DNA from: Teratosphaeria epicoccoides
Lineage: Eukaryota > Ascomycota > Dothideomycetes > Mycosphaerellales > Teratosphaeriaceae
DNA: 64,000 nucleotides
Direction of reading: 5' to 3'
Assembly (NCBI GenBank): GCA_021401465.1
Contig: JADDMT010000086.1
Span: 62,001-126,000, forward strand
This document shows, in pieces, positions 1 to 10,681 of the stretch. Within the stretch, counting starts at the first letter, position 1; each line of letters opens with the position of its first letter. A program made the position numbers and the translations under genes. The notes under the pieces were generated by a model. It did no database searches. It was not told where the DNA came from and saw only the letters and a program-made list of their open reading frames with translations.

Positions 1-444
1 CAGGTCGATATCCAATCCATGGCGTAAAGCAGTGCTCCGAGCCTTACGGCTTGCCGGTACCGTCGCAACGGAACGAACTGCAACCTGTACACTTTGTATC
101 ACATTGATCGCTTCCTCAGTATGCGCATCGTCGCACACGGAGCCTTGTCTTTCCAGCAAATGGCTTGGGCCCATAGTCAAAACGTCGTACGGTACTGAAT
201 GCAAGGACAGAAACTGGGGCTCTACCACCGCCCAAAGGGCACCTACAATCGACTACCTTTCCCGACGCCTGTTATACAAGCACTTAATCTGTATGCCTGA
301 AACATCCCTCCGTCTTCCCATTCTTATGTTTCAGCGACGCAAGGCTATTCTCGTGGCAACCATTCTCGCCAGCATACTCAACGTCCGAGCTTTCCCTCGT
401 CCGAGCCAAACAGCTTCATGGGCCCATACGCACCCGTGCGACAG
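1..444. other. Left edge, no gene recognised
   Basis: Open frames here are short and show no family signature on either strand. The stretch lies just downstream of the 3' end of the PLC-like pseudogene and may hold its old terminator. Confidence 0.4.
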
Positions 445-1602
445 CTACGCGATGACAAGCGCAACTGCCAAAATGGCCGAACACAGCATGGCAGCGTGAG
501 AGATGGCTACAGCAGCCGCCCCAGCCGATTTGCTCCTGCCATGGCGAACAGCCGCCCGAAGCTTGATGTGTCCTACGGCGTCTGTCACACTGTTTAAGCG
601 GTCTACTGTTCTGATCGCTGGCTCTTCGTTGAAGAAATCGACTGGCATGAAGTTTGATGTCTCGCTGCAGGCTTTGGTGCAAGTGTCGGCTGCGCTGCCA
701 AAGTCACCTTCACCGCCGGCATCAGCGTCCGGGGTGCTAGTGGAGGTATCGTTCGGCAATTCGATGTTGAATGCCTTAATCTCGTGCAAGAAATGGTTCA
801 TGAGCGGCATGAGGCCTGCGGAAATTGCCAGGCCAATCCTATTGTCCACGCATGAGGACGATTTGCGTCGCAGGAAAAGCCTTTTGGGTTGACCATATCG
901 TAATTATTTTCGACAACGTGGCTGAGCTCGTCCTTCAAGTAAGTGGCACAGCAATTGTTTTCCACGCTGACAAAGAGATTGAACGAGGCAAGTGCCATTG
1001 TTGATTAGGGACTCCAGGGTTGGCCAATTTGCGTCAAGCCAGTCGATGGATCGGTCGGCGACGATGCAGACGGGTCGAAACTCGCACTGACTTCGGCCCA
1101 GCTACTGGTCGGAGACGGCCTGGATACGATAAGGTTCACTTCTCCTGCCGCTCCATGCTCTGCCACCAGCTCTTCTATATTACCCTCTGCTCCGTTGATC
1201 ATCAGGGCTGTCACGATGTCATTTAGATGGGCCAGGCGCCAATCGTGGATCTCTCTCGCCAATCGTGGATCTCTCTCGCCAATCGCTCAGCCTCCCAGCA
1301 TCCAAGAGCTCACAATTGGTATGGCAAATGTGCAGCTCGTCTCCATTTCTCTGGACTTGTGCCGATAGCAATCCCACATCGGCGGAGAGCTGCACCGTGG
1401 TGCTGTGGCACTGTTCGTCGCTCAGTGGATACTTGGTCGAGGTGTCTCGGAGAAAGAGGCGGTTGTGTGCGCCAAAATGAGTGAACTTGTTGTGTGCGCG
1501 TCCACACAGCTCTGGACTGTTGTTGCATGCATGAAAGGCGAGTGCTGCTCGTACGCCAATCGTCACAGGCAACAAGCACTTCGCTGCTCCTGGCAAGAAC
1601 AT
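445..1602 (-). pseudogene. PLC-like phosphodiesterase, frameshifted remnant
   Basis: Read on the minus strand, successive fragments match in order the layout I know from fungal secreted PLC-like phosphodiesterases (TIM-barrel, PI-PLC X-like). They are a signal-like N-terminus (from 1602), the ACNNSPELC segment, THFGAHNR around the expected first catalytic histidine, TTVQLSADVGLLSAQV, CHTNCELLDAGRLSDW, LNDIVTALMIN, DANWPTLESLINNGT, VVENNYDMVNPKGFSC, GLMPLMNHFL and PVDFFNEEPAIRTVDRLN. The fragments lie in different frames, with shifts near 1240-1285, about 1030-1080, about 980 and about 850, so no single protein can be read. A 20-bp tandem duplication sits at the first shift. The acidic residue usual after GAH is Asn here. 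A hydrophobic tail near 445-520 resembles a GPI-attachment or membrane signal. Unrecognised introns could explain one break but hardly all of them. Confidence 0.72.
1238..1285. repeat. 20-bp tandem duplication inside the PLC-like pseudogene
   Basis: Two perfect 20-bp units (1238-1257 and 1258-1277) are followed by a partial third copy of 8 bp. The unit length is not a multiple of three, and the repeat lies where the reading frame of the phosphodiesterase remnant changes. Confidence 0.9.
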
Positions 1603-3923
1603 ATTTTTAGGAGCTTGTTGACTAAATGGGACGATCGAATGCTGGCTCAGCTATGTTGTGGTGCGGGTCCTGCGTACGGAGCCATCAGCTACACAAGGCC
1701 AAAGTAGCATGAATACGCTCAACACCGAGGTACATATTTACCGATATATCATCCTTACCAACAAGTAGCATTGGAGCGTGGAACGGCCGCCTCACTTGCC
1801 AGTGGATTGGAGATGCTGATAGCCCTTCACCTTCAAAGGAGTCATAGTCCGCCAGCTTCGAATGGTACGCGCAGGCAGGTGGGGAGGGTTATTCCCTCGA
1901 CAAGACTTGACTGGAAAAGCGCGAAGAAGATGCGAGGAACTTGTACTGAGTGCTAGCGAGCTTAACACATCTGTCGCGATGACGGTCGGATGCTGCAGAG
2001 AGCTGCCGACCTTCACGACTGTTGACCTCCAACCATGGAAATCGACTCGAGCGAAGCCAGCAACGCCCATGCAATACCTGCATGTCATTTCCCGTCATCT
2101 GACGAATGGACGACATGCAGGCAAAGGCCGCATTGCACACTCTCAGGTGGGACTTGCAATTGATCATGTTCGCCTTTGGTGCTTCGATGGTGATTTCCGG
2201 CCTGCCTCTGGTGATGATCCCTTGTCCTTGATGAGACGAACAACGATCTTTGACAGTCACTCACGCGCTGAAGCAATGCGGCACTCGAGCGGCAGAAGCT
2301 TCCTAACACGCTGCACGTAAAATTTAAGAACTTCGTGGTGCTTCCACGTCTCTTGCTGCCGGCTGCGTTGAGCCAATGTCATTTTGGGTGAATGGAATCT
2401 CGGTCATCGGACTATTGATTGATTGACTGGTCGATTGCTTGCTGGGACGATTGCATGCCTGTTGGGGTCAGTAACTGCAAGTCAAGACGAGAGACTGCTT
2501 GATGAAACAGCAGCTTGACTGATGGTCCAGTCGATAGCTCGGATCGCAGAGGTCATCTCGCTGAATGCTTCTCAACCCTATGGATTTGTTCACCATTGAC
2601 TGATTGATGAGATCAGTGACCACAATTCTTGAGCACCGCCATGTCTCTACACTCCAGGTTGATATATTGCTATCGACGCCAAGGCCAGCATTGCCTGCCA
2701 GTTGCATTACTCTCAGTCATTCTCGATACCGTAGACGAAGTGTAAGCGAAAGTCCACGCCAGAGATGCATGTGCATGGCAGGAACAACACCAAGTGATGG
2801 CCGGCCGGCAAGCTGGTTGACCACAACCTCCCTGCAGATCAACTCTCGCCGATCTCATACACGCGACCAAAAGTGTGTTCGCGTAGAATCGATCCAATTT
2901 CCACATCGGCTTTGTAGCATTAGGGTACGAGCCCGTCTCCAACGTGTCGCATGTCAGACGCTGAGTGACGAACGTGACCAGGAAGGGAGGTCGTGCTGGA
3001 AAGTTAGTCTTGGTGTCTGGCTACCCATGTCTTAGCTCCGAAATAATCTCTATAACGCACTGCTGACGACGCGGCATGCACGGCAGATGACAGCTGCAGA
3101 GAAACACGTTGTCCCTTGACAAGCTCACCGGGCAGTCATTTGGACGCTTCAGCTTGTCGGAAGGAGAGGCATCACCTCTGACTCTTAGCCATCGCTGCAG
3201 GACGCGAGCCCGTTCCAGGTTGTCTGGCTACTCTCATCGCACAAAGTACGGACGCCGGCCTTCTAGCCCAGCAGTCTTGAAGATGCCGGCGACCAGACTC
3301 GGGTGACGACGCTCCAGTCTGGACGACGACCAGGAGCATACTACACCGGCTGACAGCATCATCGCTTCTCGACACGGGCGATGATCGCGAAGGCATGTTC
3401 TTATCAGGTCAGGGTTTTACTCAGTGCTTATCAAGCAGTCAGATTCGAGGACCACGAGTCCGCATGCAAATGCTGTAAAGGCAAGTGCTGTGGATGCAAG
3501 TGAGGACAACATAATCACCGTGCGCCATTCGGAGCATGTGAGAACTTCATAATCTCCCGCAGGCGCGCGCGCAAGATGGAGTACAGACCTTGAGACCCAC
3601 GCGAGCCAAGGTCTAATGTAGGACGAGCTGCAAAGCAGGCCTCTTCATCAAAGCCACAGTCATCCTACGAGATTTGAGCCGTGTTTTGTAGTGGTATGCA
3701 CAGGTCAGATGGCAATGGAGAGAACGTTTCGACTTGAGCTTGTCGAATGCATATCGCCGCATGAGGCTAACGCCATGCGATGGATCGCTGGATATACAAC
3801 TTTCTATGCCTGCCAGCCACACGAGGCGTGCCAAGTTTGTCGTCGTCTCAGCGCAGTCGTGCTAAATGAATCTCGCATCGCCTCGCACCGACCATGCCAG
3901 GTCCATCAAGATCCGCAACCCTC
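1603..3923. other. 2.3-kb gene-poor stretch
   Basis: I find no recognisable gene on either strand; open frames are short and overlap without family signatures. The one odd spot is a cysteine/lysine-rich reading at 3465-3502. Part of this stretch would have been the promoter of the phosphodiesterase pseudogene, which starts at 1602 on the minus strand. Confidence 0.4.
3465..3502 (+). repeat. Imperfect 15-bp repeat reading as a Cys/Lys-rich tail
   Basis: Two imperfect 15-nt units read in one frame as C-K-C-C-K-G-K-C-C-G-C-K followed by a TGA stop. Seven... six of the twelve residues are cysteine, reminiscent of metallothioneins. The frame is open upstream for about 100 nt but has no ATG, so it would need an unseen 5' exon. 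It may be only a short repeat. Confidence 0.35.
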
Positions 3924-5597
3924 CTACTTCCTTCCACCACCACCCGCACTCCCAATCCTCGGGCTCGCAGAATCTCCCCTCTTCTCCCTCTCTCTCGCCA
4001 ACTGCTCCTCGCTCAAACACCCAATCCTATTGAGGATCTCCTTGTGGTCACCCAGATTCAATCCCGATGAGATTCCCTTGGACTTGCGCTTCGCCCCGCC
4101 CCGACTCTGATGCCGCGACACATAGCTGATCTCGTCGCCGTCTGCCTCGATCTCAATGAACCTCGGCTTCTCCGACCCCATGACGATCGGCACAGCCTTG
4201 TGATCTGAAGGCTGCGCGATCTCGTCCTCGTCCTCGTCCTCGACTTCGGCGTCCTCGTCATCTGAGCGCGTGTCGTTGGCGCCTTGACCTTGGAGCACTT
4301 TGGCGACGACGCGGCAGATCATGAGGAACCACGCAATGGTGATACATTGAAGCGCGCCAAGTAGGCCAAGGAAAAGCCAACGGATGTTGGCGTTGAAGCT
4401 CACAGTCTGGGCGTGCGGATGCAAGATGGGCTGAAGAATGTTGTCAATGACATTCGTGCCGCCGTTCTCTGAAAGTCGCTTTCCTGTCTGCGTGCTATAC
4501 AGTCCATATGGAAAAGTCTTCTCGTTGACGTGCGCCCAGATGCTCCAGCAAATCATGTTGTACGCTATGTGGCGACTGGCTAGCCAGAAGATGACGAAAC
4601 AGCCGAAAGCTGCATCGCAAGCTGTTTGGTACTCGAGATATTTCAAGATCTTGGCGAGCGGGAAGATGAAATCGACGATGTCCATGCAAACGAGAACAGC
4701 ATTGCCCACTCTCCATTGCCGGTATGGGTAAGAGAAGGAGAGTAAGCCGATGGTGATGATGTGGTGAGTCAACATCTGCATATGATCCTTCCGCATCTCC
4801 TCGATATGAATCACCATGATTTGCTGAATCCAGAAAGCGAGTTGGCTGAGGTAGTACAGCTTCATTCCAGCATTGAGGTGTAGTCGCGGGTAGTCCCTCC
4901 ACATGGACGTGAGCAGACTCTCGACACCATTGACATCCGTCGGGGTGTCCTGTATGAAAAGCAGGACACCCCACGTCCAGTACAGGACGTAGTAGATCAT
5001 CATGTAGGTCTGCTCAGCAAATCGGACTTTGCCCTTCCGCTTCTTGATGCCGCATCTTGCAGCCAGAGGCATGAGCGCGTAGTCCAGAGAGAAGGCTCGC
5101 AAAGCTGTGAAGAAGACGATGAAGCTGCCCACCAAGCATAGATCTCTGGTACCCTGTCCATACATTCCGCCCCGTGCCGCTGGATGGCTCAGGGTGAAGA
5201 AGGCAATGAGCTTCTCCCGCAGCGATGGGAAAAGTAGGTATGCGAATCCCACCAAAAGCATCAGGTTGATTGCGATGCCCAATTGATGATCCACAATGCC
5301 TTTGCGTATCATGCTTCCTATACTCTGATCTTTTTCCTTCGTTCTCCGTCTCTTCGGCGAGGCTGCCATTGGGTCTCCGGGACTCGCGCATATTGATAGG
5401 TCTGTGATCGAACCGCCCTCGTACGTGGGCTTCTTTAGTGTTGTGTACAGTTCACGCTGTTGGTGGAGGCCATTGGCCCGAATGGAGCCCTCCATGGTCA
5501 AGAGCTCTGCGACAGCGAAGAAGCCAATGCCTCTGCGAGCACAGGCTCGTTCTGGAATATCAGAGCAATTGTGGTGTTCCTCTCCGAACGCTCTCAA
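3924..5597 (-). CDS. lag1: Ceramide synthase (sphingosine N-acyltransferase), Lag1/Lac1 type
   Basis: An intronless frame of 557 codons. It is a multi-pass ER membrane protein with a TLC (Tram-Lag1-CLN8) domain from about residue 190 to 430. The Lag1 motif is clear: the paired histidines of LTHHIITIG fall near residues 278-279, after WIQQIMVIHIEEMRKDH. The family joins a fatty acyl-CoA to a long-chain base to form (dihydro)ceramide on the ER membrane. About six to eight hydrophobic segments are visible. The C-terminal tail (after about 440) is acidic, with runs of Asp/Glu, and then basic, as in other fungal Lag1 proteins. The N-terminus is uncertain: in-frame ATGs at 5495 and 5369 are alternatives, and the first 34 residues look unlike a conserved start. 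Lag1 and Lac1 paralogues exist in fungi, and I cannot tell which branch this is. Confidence 0.93.
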   Translation of the reverse strand: MRAFGEEHHNCSDIPERACARRGIGFFAVAELLTMEGSIRANGLHQQRELYTTLKKPTYEGGSITDLSICASPGDPMAASPKRRRTKEKDQSIGSMIRKGIVDHQLGIAINLMLLVGFAYLLFPSLREKLIAFFTLSHPAARGGMYGQGTRDLCLVGSFIVFFTALRAFSLDYALMPLAARCGIKKRKGKVRFAEQTYMMIYYVLYWTWGVLLFIQDTPTDVNGVESLLTSMWRDYPRLHLNAGMKLYYLSQLAFWIQQIMVIHIEEMRKDHMQMLTHHIITIGLLSFSYPYRQWRVGNAVLVCMDIVDFIFPLAKILKYLEYQTACDAAFGCFVIFWLASRHIAYNMICWSIWAHVNEKTFPYGLYSTQTGKRLSENGGTNVIDNILQPILHPHAQTVSFNANIRWLFLGLLGALQCITIAWFLMICRVVAKVLQGQGANDTRSDDEDAEVEDEDEDEIAQPSDHKAVPIVMGSEKPRFIEIEADGDEISYVSRHQSRGGAKRKSKGISSGLNLGDHKEILNRIGCLSEEQLAREREKRGDSASPRIGSAGGGGRK

Positions 5598-6299
5598 TGC
5601 TTCTCACCAATTTAGTTCCGCCTCACCGCCCAGCTCTTCCCCAGCTCTTCCCGTGCGCTGGGTAGCCCCCCCGTAGATCCCTGGGACCAAACAGTCAGTA
5701 ATGAACGTGATACACCTCTCTACCGAAGTGCGGGAGTAGTAGCATGCCCGCCAGCAGCAACGTGGACGATTAGCAGCAAAACCACGCAATCCTCCAAAGC
5801 CAATTGTGTGTCCGTCACTCTGTCAAAAACCACCGAGGCCACCAGCAACCTAGATTGACGCCAAGCTTAAGTTGGTAAACCCGCATTTTTGATTCGCCTT
5901 GGCGTGGGCAGGGGTCATCTACTAATTAACAGTAGTGCCCCACTTGCGTCTCGACTCGGTGGTTCAAGCATCGCCAACATTCAAGCTACTGTGACAGGAA
6001 CTGCTTTTTGCCGCACACTGCCAATGATTCTTCGTGATCACGGAAGGGAAAAGTAAACATACATGCTCAACTGTAATCACGCCGACACAGCGGAAATTGT
6101 CAGGCTCCTCGACGCCATAAACCCATCATCCGAATATCTGATTCGACTCTCTTCAGCACAGTCCAGACCGCCCTTCCACGGAGTATCACATGCTCGTGGT
6201 GTAGTCATCGTCTTCATCACTCACTGATCATTCGCTTCCCGAAGCCTCCCATTCCAATCACTCAAGCATCTAAAGGTACAATCCGTCAGTAATGGTCCC
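5598..6299. other. Intergenic region between lag1 promoter and annexin 3' end
   Basis: About 700 bp that should hold the lag1 promoter (right of 5597) and the annexin 3' UTR (left of 6300). No gene, tRNA or repeat was seen. Confidence 0.5.
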
Positions 6300-7718
6300 C
6301 TAGTAAGCAGGTGACCCAGTACATGCCAGCATCAACTTCTCGTAATCGCCCTTCGTCTCCCCACGGATCCTCTGAGCTAGATCCTTCTTGTAGAAATGCT
6401 TGTACGCCGCCTTGCACTGCTGCAGCCGATCTGGGTTCCAGTGGATCATCACGATGCGGCGGATAAGAGCTTGGTCGTTGGTGCCCAGGCCTTTCATCGC
6501 GTCTTCCAATAGATCCGCGTCATGCTTCGCTGGGTCCTCGCCTTGGCGCACGATGTACAGGAGAGCTTGCTGCATGTGTCCCGAGAACTCCTTGCGGATG
6601 CAGTCTTCTAGGCTGTGGTGGTACTTTGCCTTATACGCCAGCGCGATAGCCCGGACCTGGCCATTGGAACGAGACGTCAGGATGTGGCAGACTGTCATCT
6701 GGTCTGTCCCGGGTCTTCCTTCTGTAGCATGGTAGATCTCGCTGACATCCCGGTCGATCTCTTGCGGTATGACGGGCGCAGATTCTTCGTTCCGTCGCGC
6801 GGACATGACCATGTCGAACATGTGTTCCGTCTTTGCGGAGAGGTCACCCTTAACATCCGATTCCATTGTGCGGCGGTATTTGTGCTGGTAATGATTCTTG
6901 ATGGCGTTGAGGTCCGCGTTGGAGCGGCAGAGGAGGACGTCGTTCATGGCGCTTTCCTTGGTACCCAGGCCTTTGATTGACTCGTGCAAGACGTGCGTGT
7001 CTTGATCCAGGGGGCCGCGGAGGATTGCCAGTAAACCATCTCGGAAATGTCCGGATGTTTCAGAGCGAACATCCTTCTCCAGATCACGATGATGTTTTGC
7101 TCGAAATGCCGCTTTCACGCCATTGATCTCGAGGGGACCCAATCGTCCGAGCACTCTCACAAGCGCTTTTTCGTCAGTTCCAAAGCCTTTCATGGCCGCT
7201 CTAAGCTCGTCCGCCGCGCGTCCCATGTCTGCTTGCGGCATCTGACCAGGGATGTAGCCAGGTGACGGTGGAGAAGGAGCTGCTAGCGGAGGTGCCCCGT
7301 GGCTGCCTGCGTAATGTCCTGGCGGCGGGCCAAAGCCAGGTCCTGGAGGTGGCGGTGCGCCATATTGACCTGGCGGGGGACCCCATTGACCTGGTGGCGG
7401 ACCTTGCTGATACTGACCTGGAGGAGGACCGTAGCCTGCGCCTTGTGGTGGGTAAGGCGAACCCTGAGGGGGATAGCCGTAGCCTTGATTCATCGGTGGC
7501 GGACCTTGGTTGTAACCTGTCTGACCGTATGGTTGCTGGGGTGGTGGATAGCCGCCCTGCTGTGGCGGGTACGGTGAATCTGATATAATAAGTCAGCTCC
7601 CTGAATCCTGCTGCCTCCTATGCCAAGCACGCGGCGCTACTGCGCCACCGCTTGGTATGCATAACCTACGCTGTTGCTGATATGGAGGACCTGGCGGACC
7701 TTGGTTGTAGTATGACAT
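6300..7718 (-). CDS. Annexin with Pro/Gly/Gln-rich N-terminus
   Basis: Two exons, 7718-7670 and 7579-6300, with an intron of 90 nt (GTAGGT...TCAG), give 442 residues. The first about 130 residues are a low-complexity Tyr-Pro-Pro-Gln-Gly tail of the kind seen in annexins VII and XI. Four annexin repeats follow, marked by GFGTDEKALVRVLG, GLGTKESAMNDVL, GRPGTDQMTVCHIL and GLGTNDQALIRRIV. Annexins bind acidic phospholipids in a calcium-dependent way and act in membrane trafficking and repair. The GxGT loops in repeats 1, 2 and 4 are conserved; repeat 3 has GRPGT, so its calcium site may be altered. The short first exon was chosen because it starts MSYYNQGPPG and joins in phase to the same Pro-rich sequence. 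The splice is inferred by eye. Confidence 0.92.
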
Positions 7719-8629
7719 CTTGCTGTCGCAATCTGTAAGCAGTCACGGTATGCAGAACCGTCCCTGTTGAGTGTTACTCAAGTTTCAATTGAGTCAGGCA
7801 GGATCGACTGGTTGATGTACCTATCACGGTGAAGAATGGTGTGGAGGCAAATGTCGACCTCTTACGTTGTGCTCTACTGCGCCTTCTACCAAGCGGGTGC
7901 GACCGAAGCAGATGATAGCTGAGCTGAGACTTGCTGCGAGGCTGTGCCTGCCGAGTGACCTTGACCACGCATGCTCGTGGCTACCTCTGGGTGAGTGTGA
8001 CAGCTTGTCAGGATACTTCGTTGCACGTTCACAGCCTACGCTCATTAGAGGAGGAGGCAGTGTGTTTGAAATGACGAGAACCAAGGCGCGTCCTTCTTTC
8101 ATTGCGTACTTGTGGGCATGGCCGACCTCGCACTTCGACATGATTGCTCCCGTACCTTTTGGAACCATCATGTCCTCGCGCATGACGACTTCGGAACGAT
8201 TGCAAGATGTAAGACGCACAGGGGCATTGTGTCTGTTGTAATTTTCGGTAGCAAAGAAATGGTGAATAATAATGTAACCCTTGTATCGCATTTGAGCATT
8301 TCACATGCATAGACTTTTTTCGGCCATCCACCCGAGGGCTCGGCGTCATCCGCCATGCCGGTTCGGGTTCTCTTGTTTGGTTGTTTGAAGATGCAAGAAT
8401 TCCTACCCAGGATCGAGCACAATAGCACGGCTTGGACATAGAGGGATTCGGATCGTGAAACTTGAAGAAGTTGACCTGCTATTGAGGGGAGACCGTGCAC
8501 ATCAGCAGCAACGAATGACCCACGCGACAGGCCGTCTTGCATGCCGGGCAAGACTTTCACAACCGGCATTTCACATTGGGCCTGTCAATAGGCCTTCGCG
8601 CACCTACGCACATCCTAGTGACAGCCACT
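7719..8629. other. Divergent intergenic region, annexin / mdm34
   Basis: A 0.9-kb region between the start codons of annexin (minus) and mdm34 (plus). Overlapping open frames near 7824-8439 lack any family signature. I see no gene; both promoters should lie here. Confidence 0.45.
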
Positions 8630-10405
8630 ATGGCGTTCAACTTCAACTGGTCGCCGCTGATAGCGGACACCGACCGCGTACGCGAAATGCTCACCAGCTC
8701 CCTGAATAAATCGCCTAAACCGCCTATCATTGTTGACGACATCATTGTGAATGAGCTGAACCTGGGATCAACGCCGCCGGAGTTGGAGATTCTGGAAATT
8801 GGAGATCTGGCAGAGGATAGGTTTCGTGGCATATTCAAGATGAGCTATACCGGCGATGCGTATTTGACGCTAAAGACGAGAGTACAAGTCAACCCGCTCA
8901 AGACATATTTCTCCACGAAACCTAGCTTTGCGAGTCCGCAGCCATTGGCGGCGAGCAGTGGGTTAACGATACCACTGCAGATTACGCTTTCGGATATTAG
9001 GCTCAGTGGATTTGTGATATTGGTGTTTTCCAAGCAGAAAGGCATTACGCTGGTGTTTCGGAATGATCCGCTGGAATCGTTGAAGGTATCTTCGACCTTT
9101 GACTCAATTCCTTTCGTGAGAGATTATCTGCAGAAGACGATCGAGAATCAGTTACGAGTACTATTTATGGAGGATCTACCAGCCATCATCCATAAGCTCT
9201 CACTGCGGCTGTTCAGTCCCGACTACCAAACTGCTGAGGAGCAAGATCCGAAGAATGAGAAATCGAAAGGCAGAGCTGTGGATCCGTTCGCAAGTCCAGC
9301 CCAGCAGCCATTGGGCGACAACGGACTGCCTGTTGAAGCGATTGCGCCATTTGCATTGGAATCGCCGCACGAGACATACGCATCTTTCTCGCAGAAGAAT
9401 CTGCTTAGATTGGCAGCACTTACCGAAAGTCAGCGGACGCTTAGTCTGTTCACGCCTAGCATTCGCGATACAGTGTATCGAGCATGGGCTAATGCTGTCG
9501 AGCGGAACGACGTTGGCTCTGGTAACACCACACCAGTCTATAGACCTGCGACTCTCTCTCGCATACAGTCTACATTGGGTAGTGCTGCTGGTCATACGGT
9601 ATCGCTACCATCAGCGCCTTCACATTCCTCAGAAGCGCCCTCTGCAGCTACTAGGCCCAGCTTGCACAGCCTCGCCTCCGCACCTACGATATACAGCTTG
9701 AGTAATAGTTCACGGCCGCGCACGAATCGCAAGTGCAAGAACAGGGTTGTCAATTTGCGTAAAGACAGAAGCCAGAAGGATGGCAGCGATGTCGTCAGCA
9801 TTTCCAGTGGGTACAGTGGGAGCGCAAGCAAAAGTGAAAGCCTTTCAGGGCCAAGTGCTTCCAACACCGAGCCTACTAGCCTACCAGGCAGCGCATTGCG
9901 TGAAGGCGAGATCAGCACGCCTCCGCGAAGCCCTCCGAAGAAGAACGTCGGCTTCCAACAGACTGACAGTTCCAACGACGTCGACGGCAAATCTACGATG
10001 CGCAAACGTCCGACAACACCTTTGACCCGCTCGACCTCACAACCTCAAGATGACCCTGATCAAACACCGCGCGCCTCAATGGTGTTGCCAGAGAAAAAGC
10101 AATCTGCCCGACGGCCGGCCCTGCCGAAAATGCAAACCTTACCGGTCTTTCAGCCCCCTGAGCTGCCCAGATCGGCTTCAGATCTCAGCTTGAGGAACCT
10201 GGCACCGGCGTTCGAGCAGGCAGCGCCGGTGTATTCGAAAGAGGGCAGTACTGGCGGTATTCTGGAGCAGGCGTGGATGCTCAAGATGGCGAATGAGATC
10301 GCTGCGCGCGCAAGGAGGGCGAGAAGAAGCATCGAGGGCAGCGGCAGTGACTCGCACGACTTTGCGCAACGAGGAGGGGATGCGCCGCCGGCTTATGTTT
10401 CGTAG
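8630..10405 (+). CDS. mdm34: Mitochondrial distribution and morphology protein 34 (ERMES subunit)
   Basis: 591 codons without introns. The N-terminal MAFNFNWSPL and the following about 195 residues (PPIIVDDIIVNELNLGSTPP, GIFKMSYTGDAYLTL, LSDIRLSGFVILVFSKQKG, LRVLFMEDLPAIIHKLS) are the SMP lipid-transfer domain of Mdm34. In the known complex, Mdm34 sits on the mitochondrial outer membrane and joins Mdm12, Mmm1 and Mdm10 to tether mitochondria to the ER and pass phospholipids. The rest is a long, Ser/Pro/Thr-rich, probably disordered tail, longer than in yeast but usual in filamentous fungi, ending in a conserved basic segment (NEIAARARRARRS). The start at 8630 was preferred over an in-frame ATG at 8537 because MAFNFNW is the family start. 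Confidence 0.95.
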   Translation: MAFNFNWSPLIADTDRVREMLTSSLNKSPKPPIIVDDIIVNELNLGSTPPELEILEIGDLAEDRFRGIFKMSYTGDAYLTLKTRVQVNPLKTYFSTKPSFASPQPLAASSGLTIPLQITLSDIRLSGFVILVFSKQKGITLVFRNDPLESLKVSSTFDSIPFVRDYLQKTIENQLRVLFMEDLPAIIHKLSLRLFSPDYQTAEEQDPKNEKSKGRAVDPFASPAQQPLGDNGLPVEAIAPFALESPHETYASFSQKNLLRLAALTESQRTLSLFTPSIRDTVYRAWANAVERNDVGSGNTTPVYRPATLSRIQSTLGSAAGHTVSLPSAPSHSSEAPSAATRPSLHSLASAPTIYSLSNSSRPRTNRKCKNRVVNLRKDRSQKDGSDVVSISSGYSGSASKSESLSGPSASNTEPTSLPGSALREGEISTPPRSPPKKNVGFQQTDSSNDVDGKSTMRKRPTTPLTRSTSQPQDDPDQTPRASMVLPEKKQSARRPALPKMQTLPVFQPPELPRSASDLSLRNLAPAFEQAAPVYSKEGSTGGILEQAWMLKMANEIAARARRARRSIEGSGSDSHDFAQRGGDAPPAYVS

Positions 10406-10681
10406 GCGGTGTGGGGTTGAGGTTGGTAGGAGTCTGATTTGTGTTGGCTTTGACTTTCTGTGAGCGAGGCGTTTGGGCTCGGGAGCAACCGATCGGGATC
10501 GAAACGTGTTACCAATACCATGACCGGGATGATGAAGATTCTTGGATTGGAATTCGCAATGACTGCTTGGAACATGCACGGAGGCTGCGTGGGACTGAGC
10601 GCATGACAGCATACTAGTACGGGCTCGTCGTGTTGACGGCTATAGTTAGAGCTTCACGTAATGTCCCTACCCCTCCTCGCC

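Noticed and set aside
445..1602. Reading the phosphodiesterase fragments as exons of a live gene
   Set aside because: At least four frame changes lack matching donor and acceptor sites, and one coincides with a tandem duplication.
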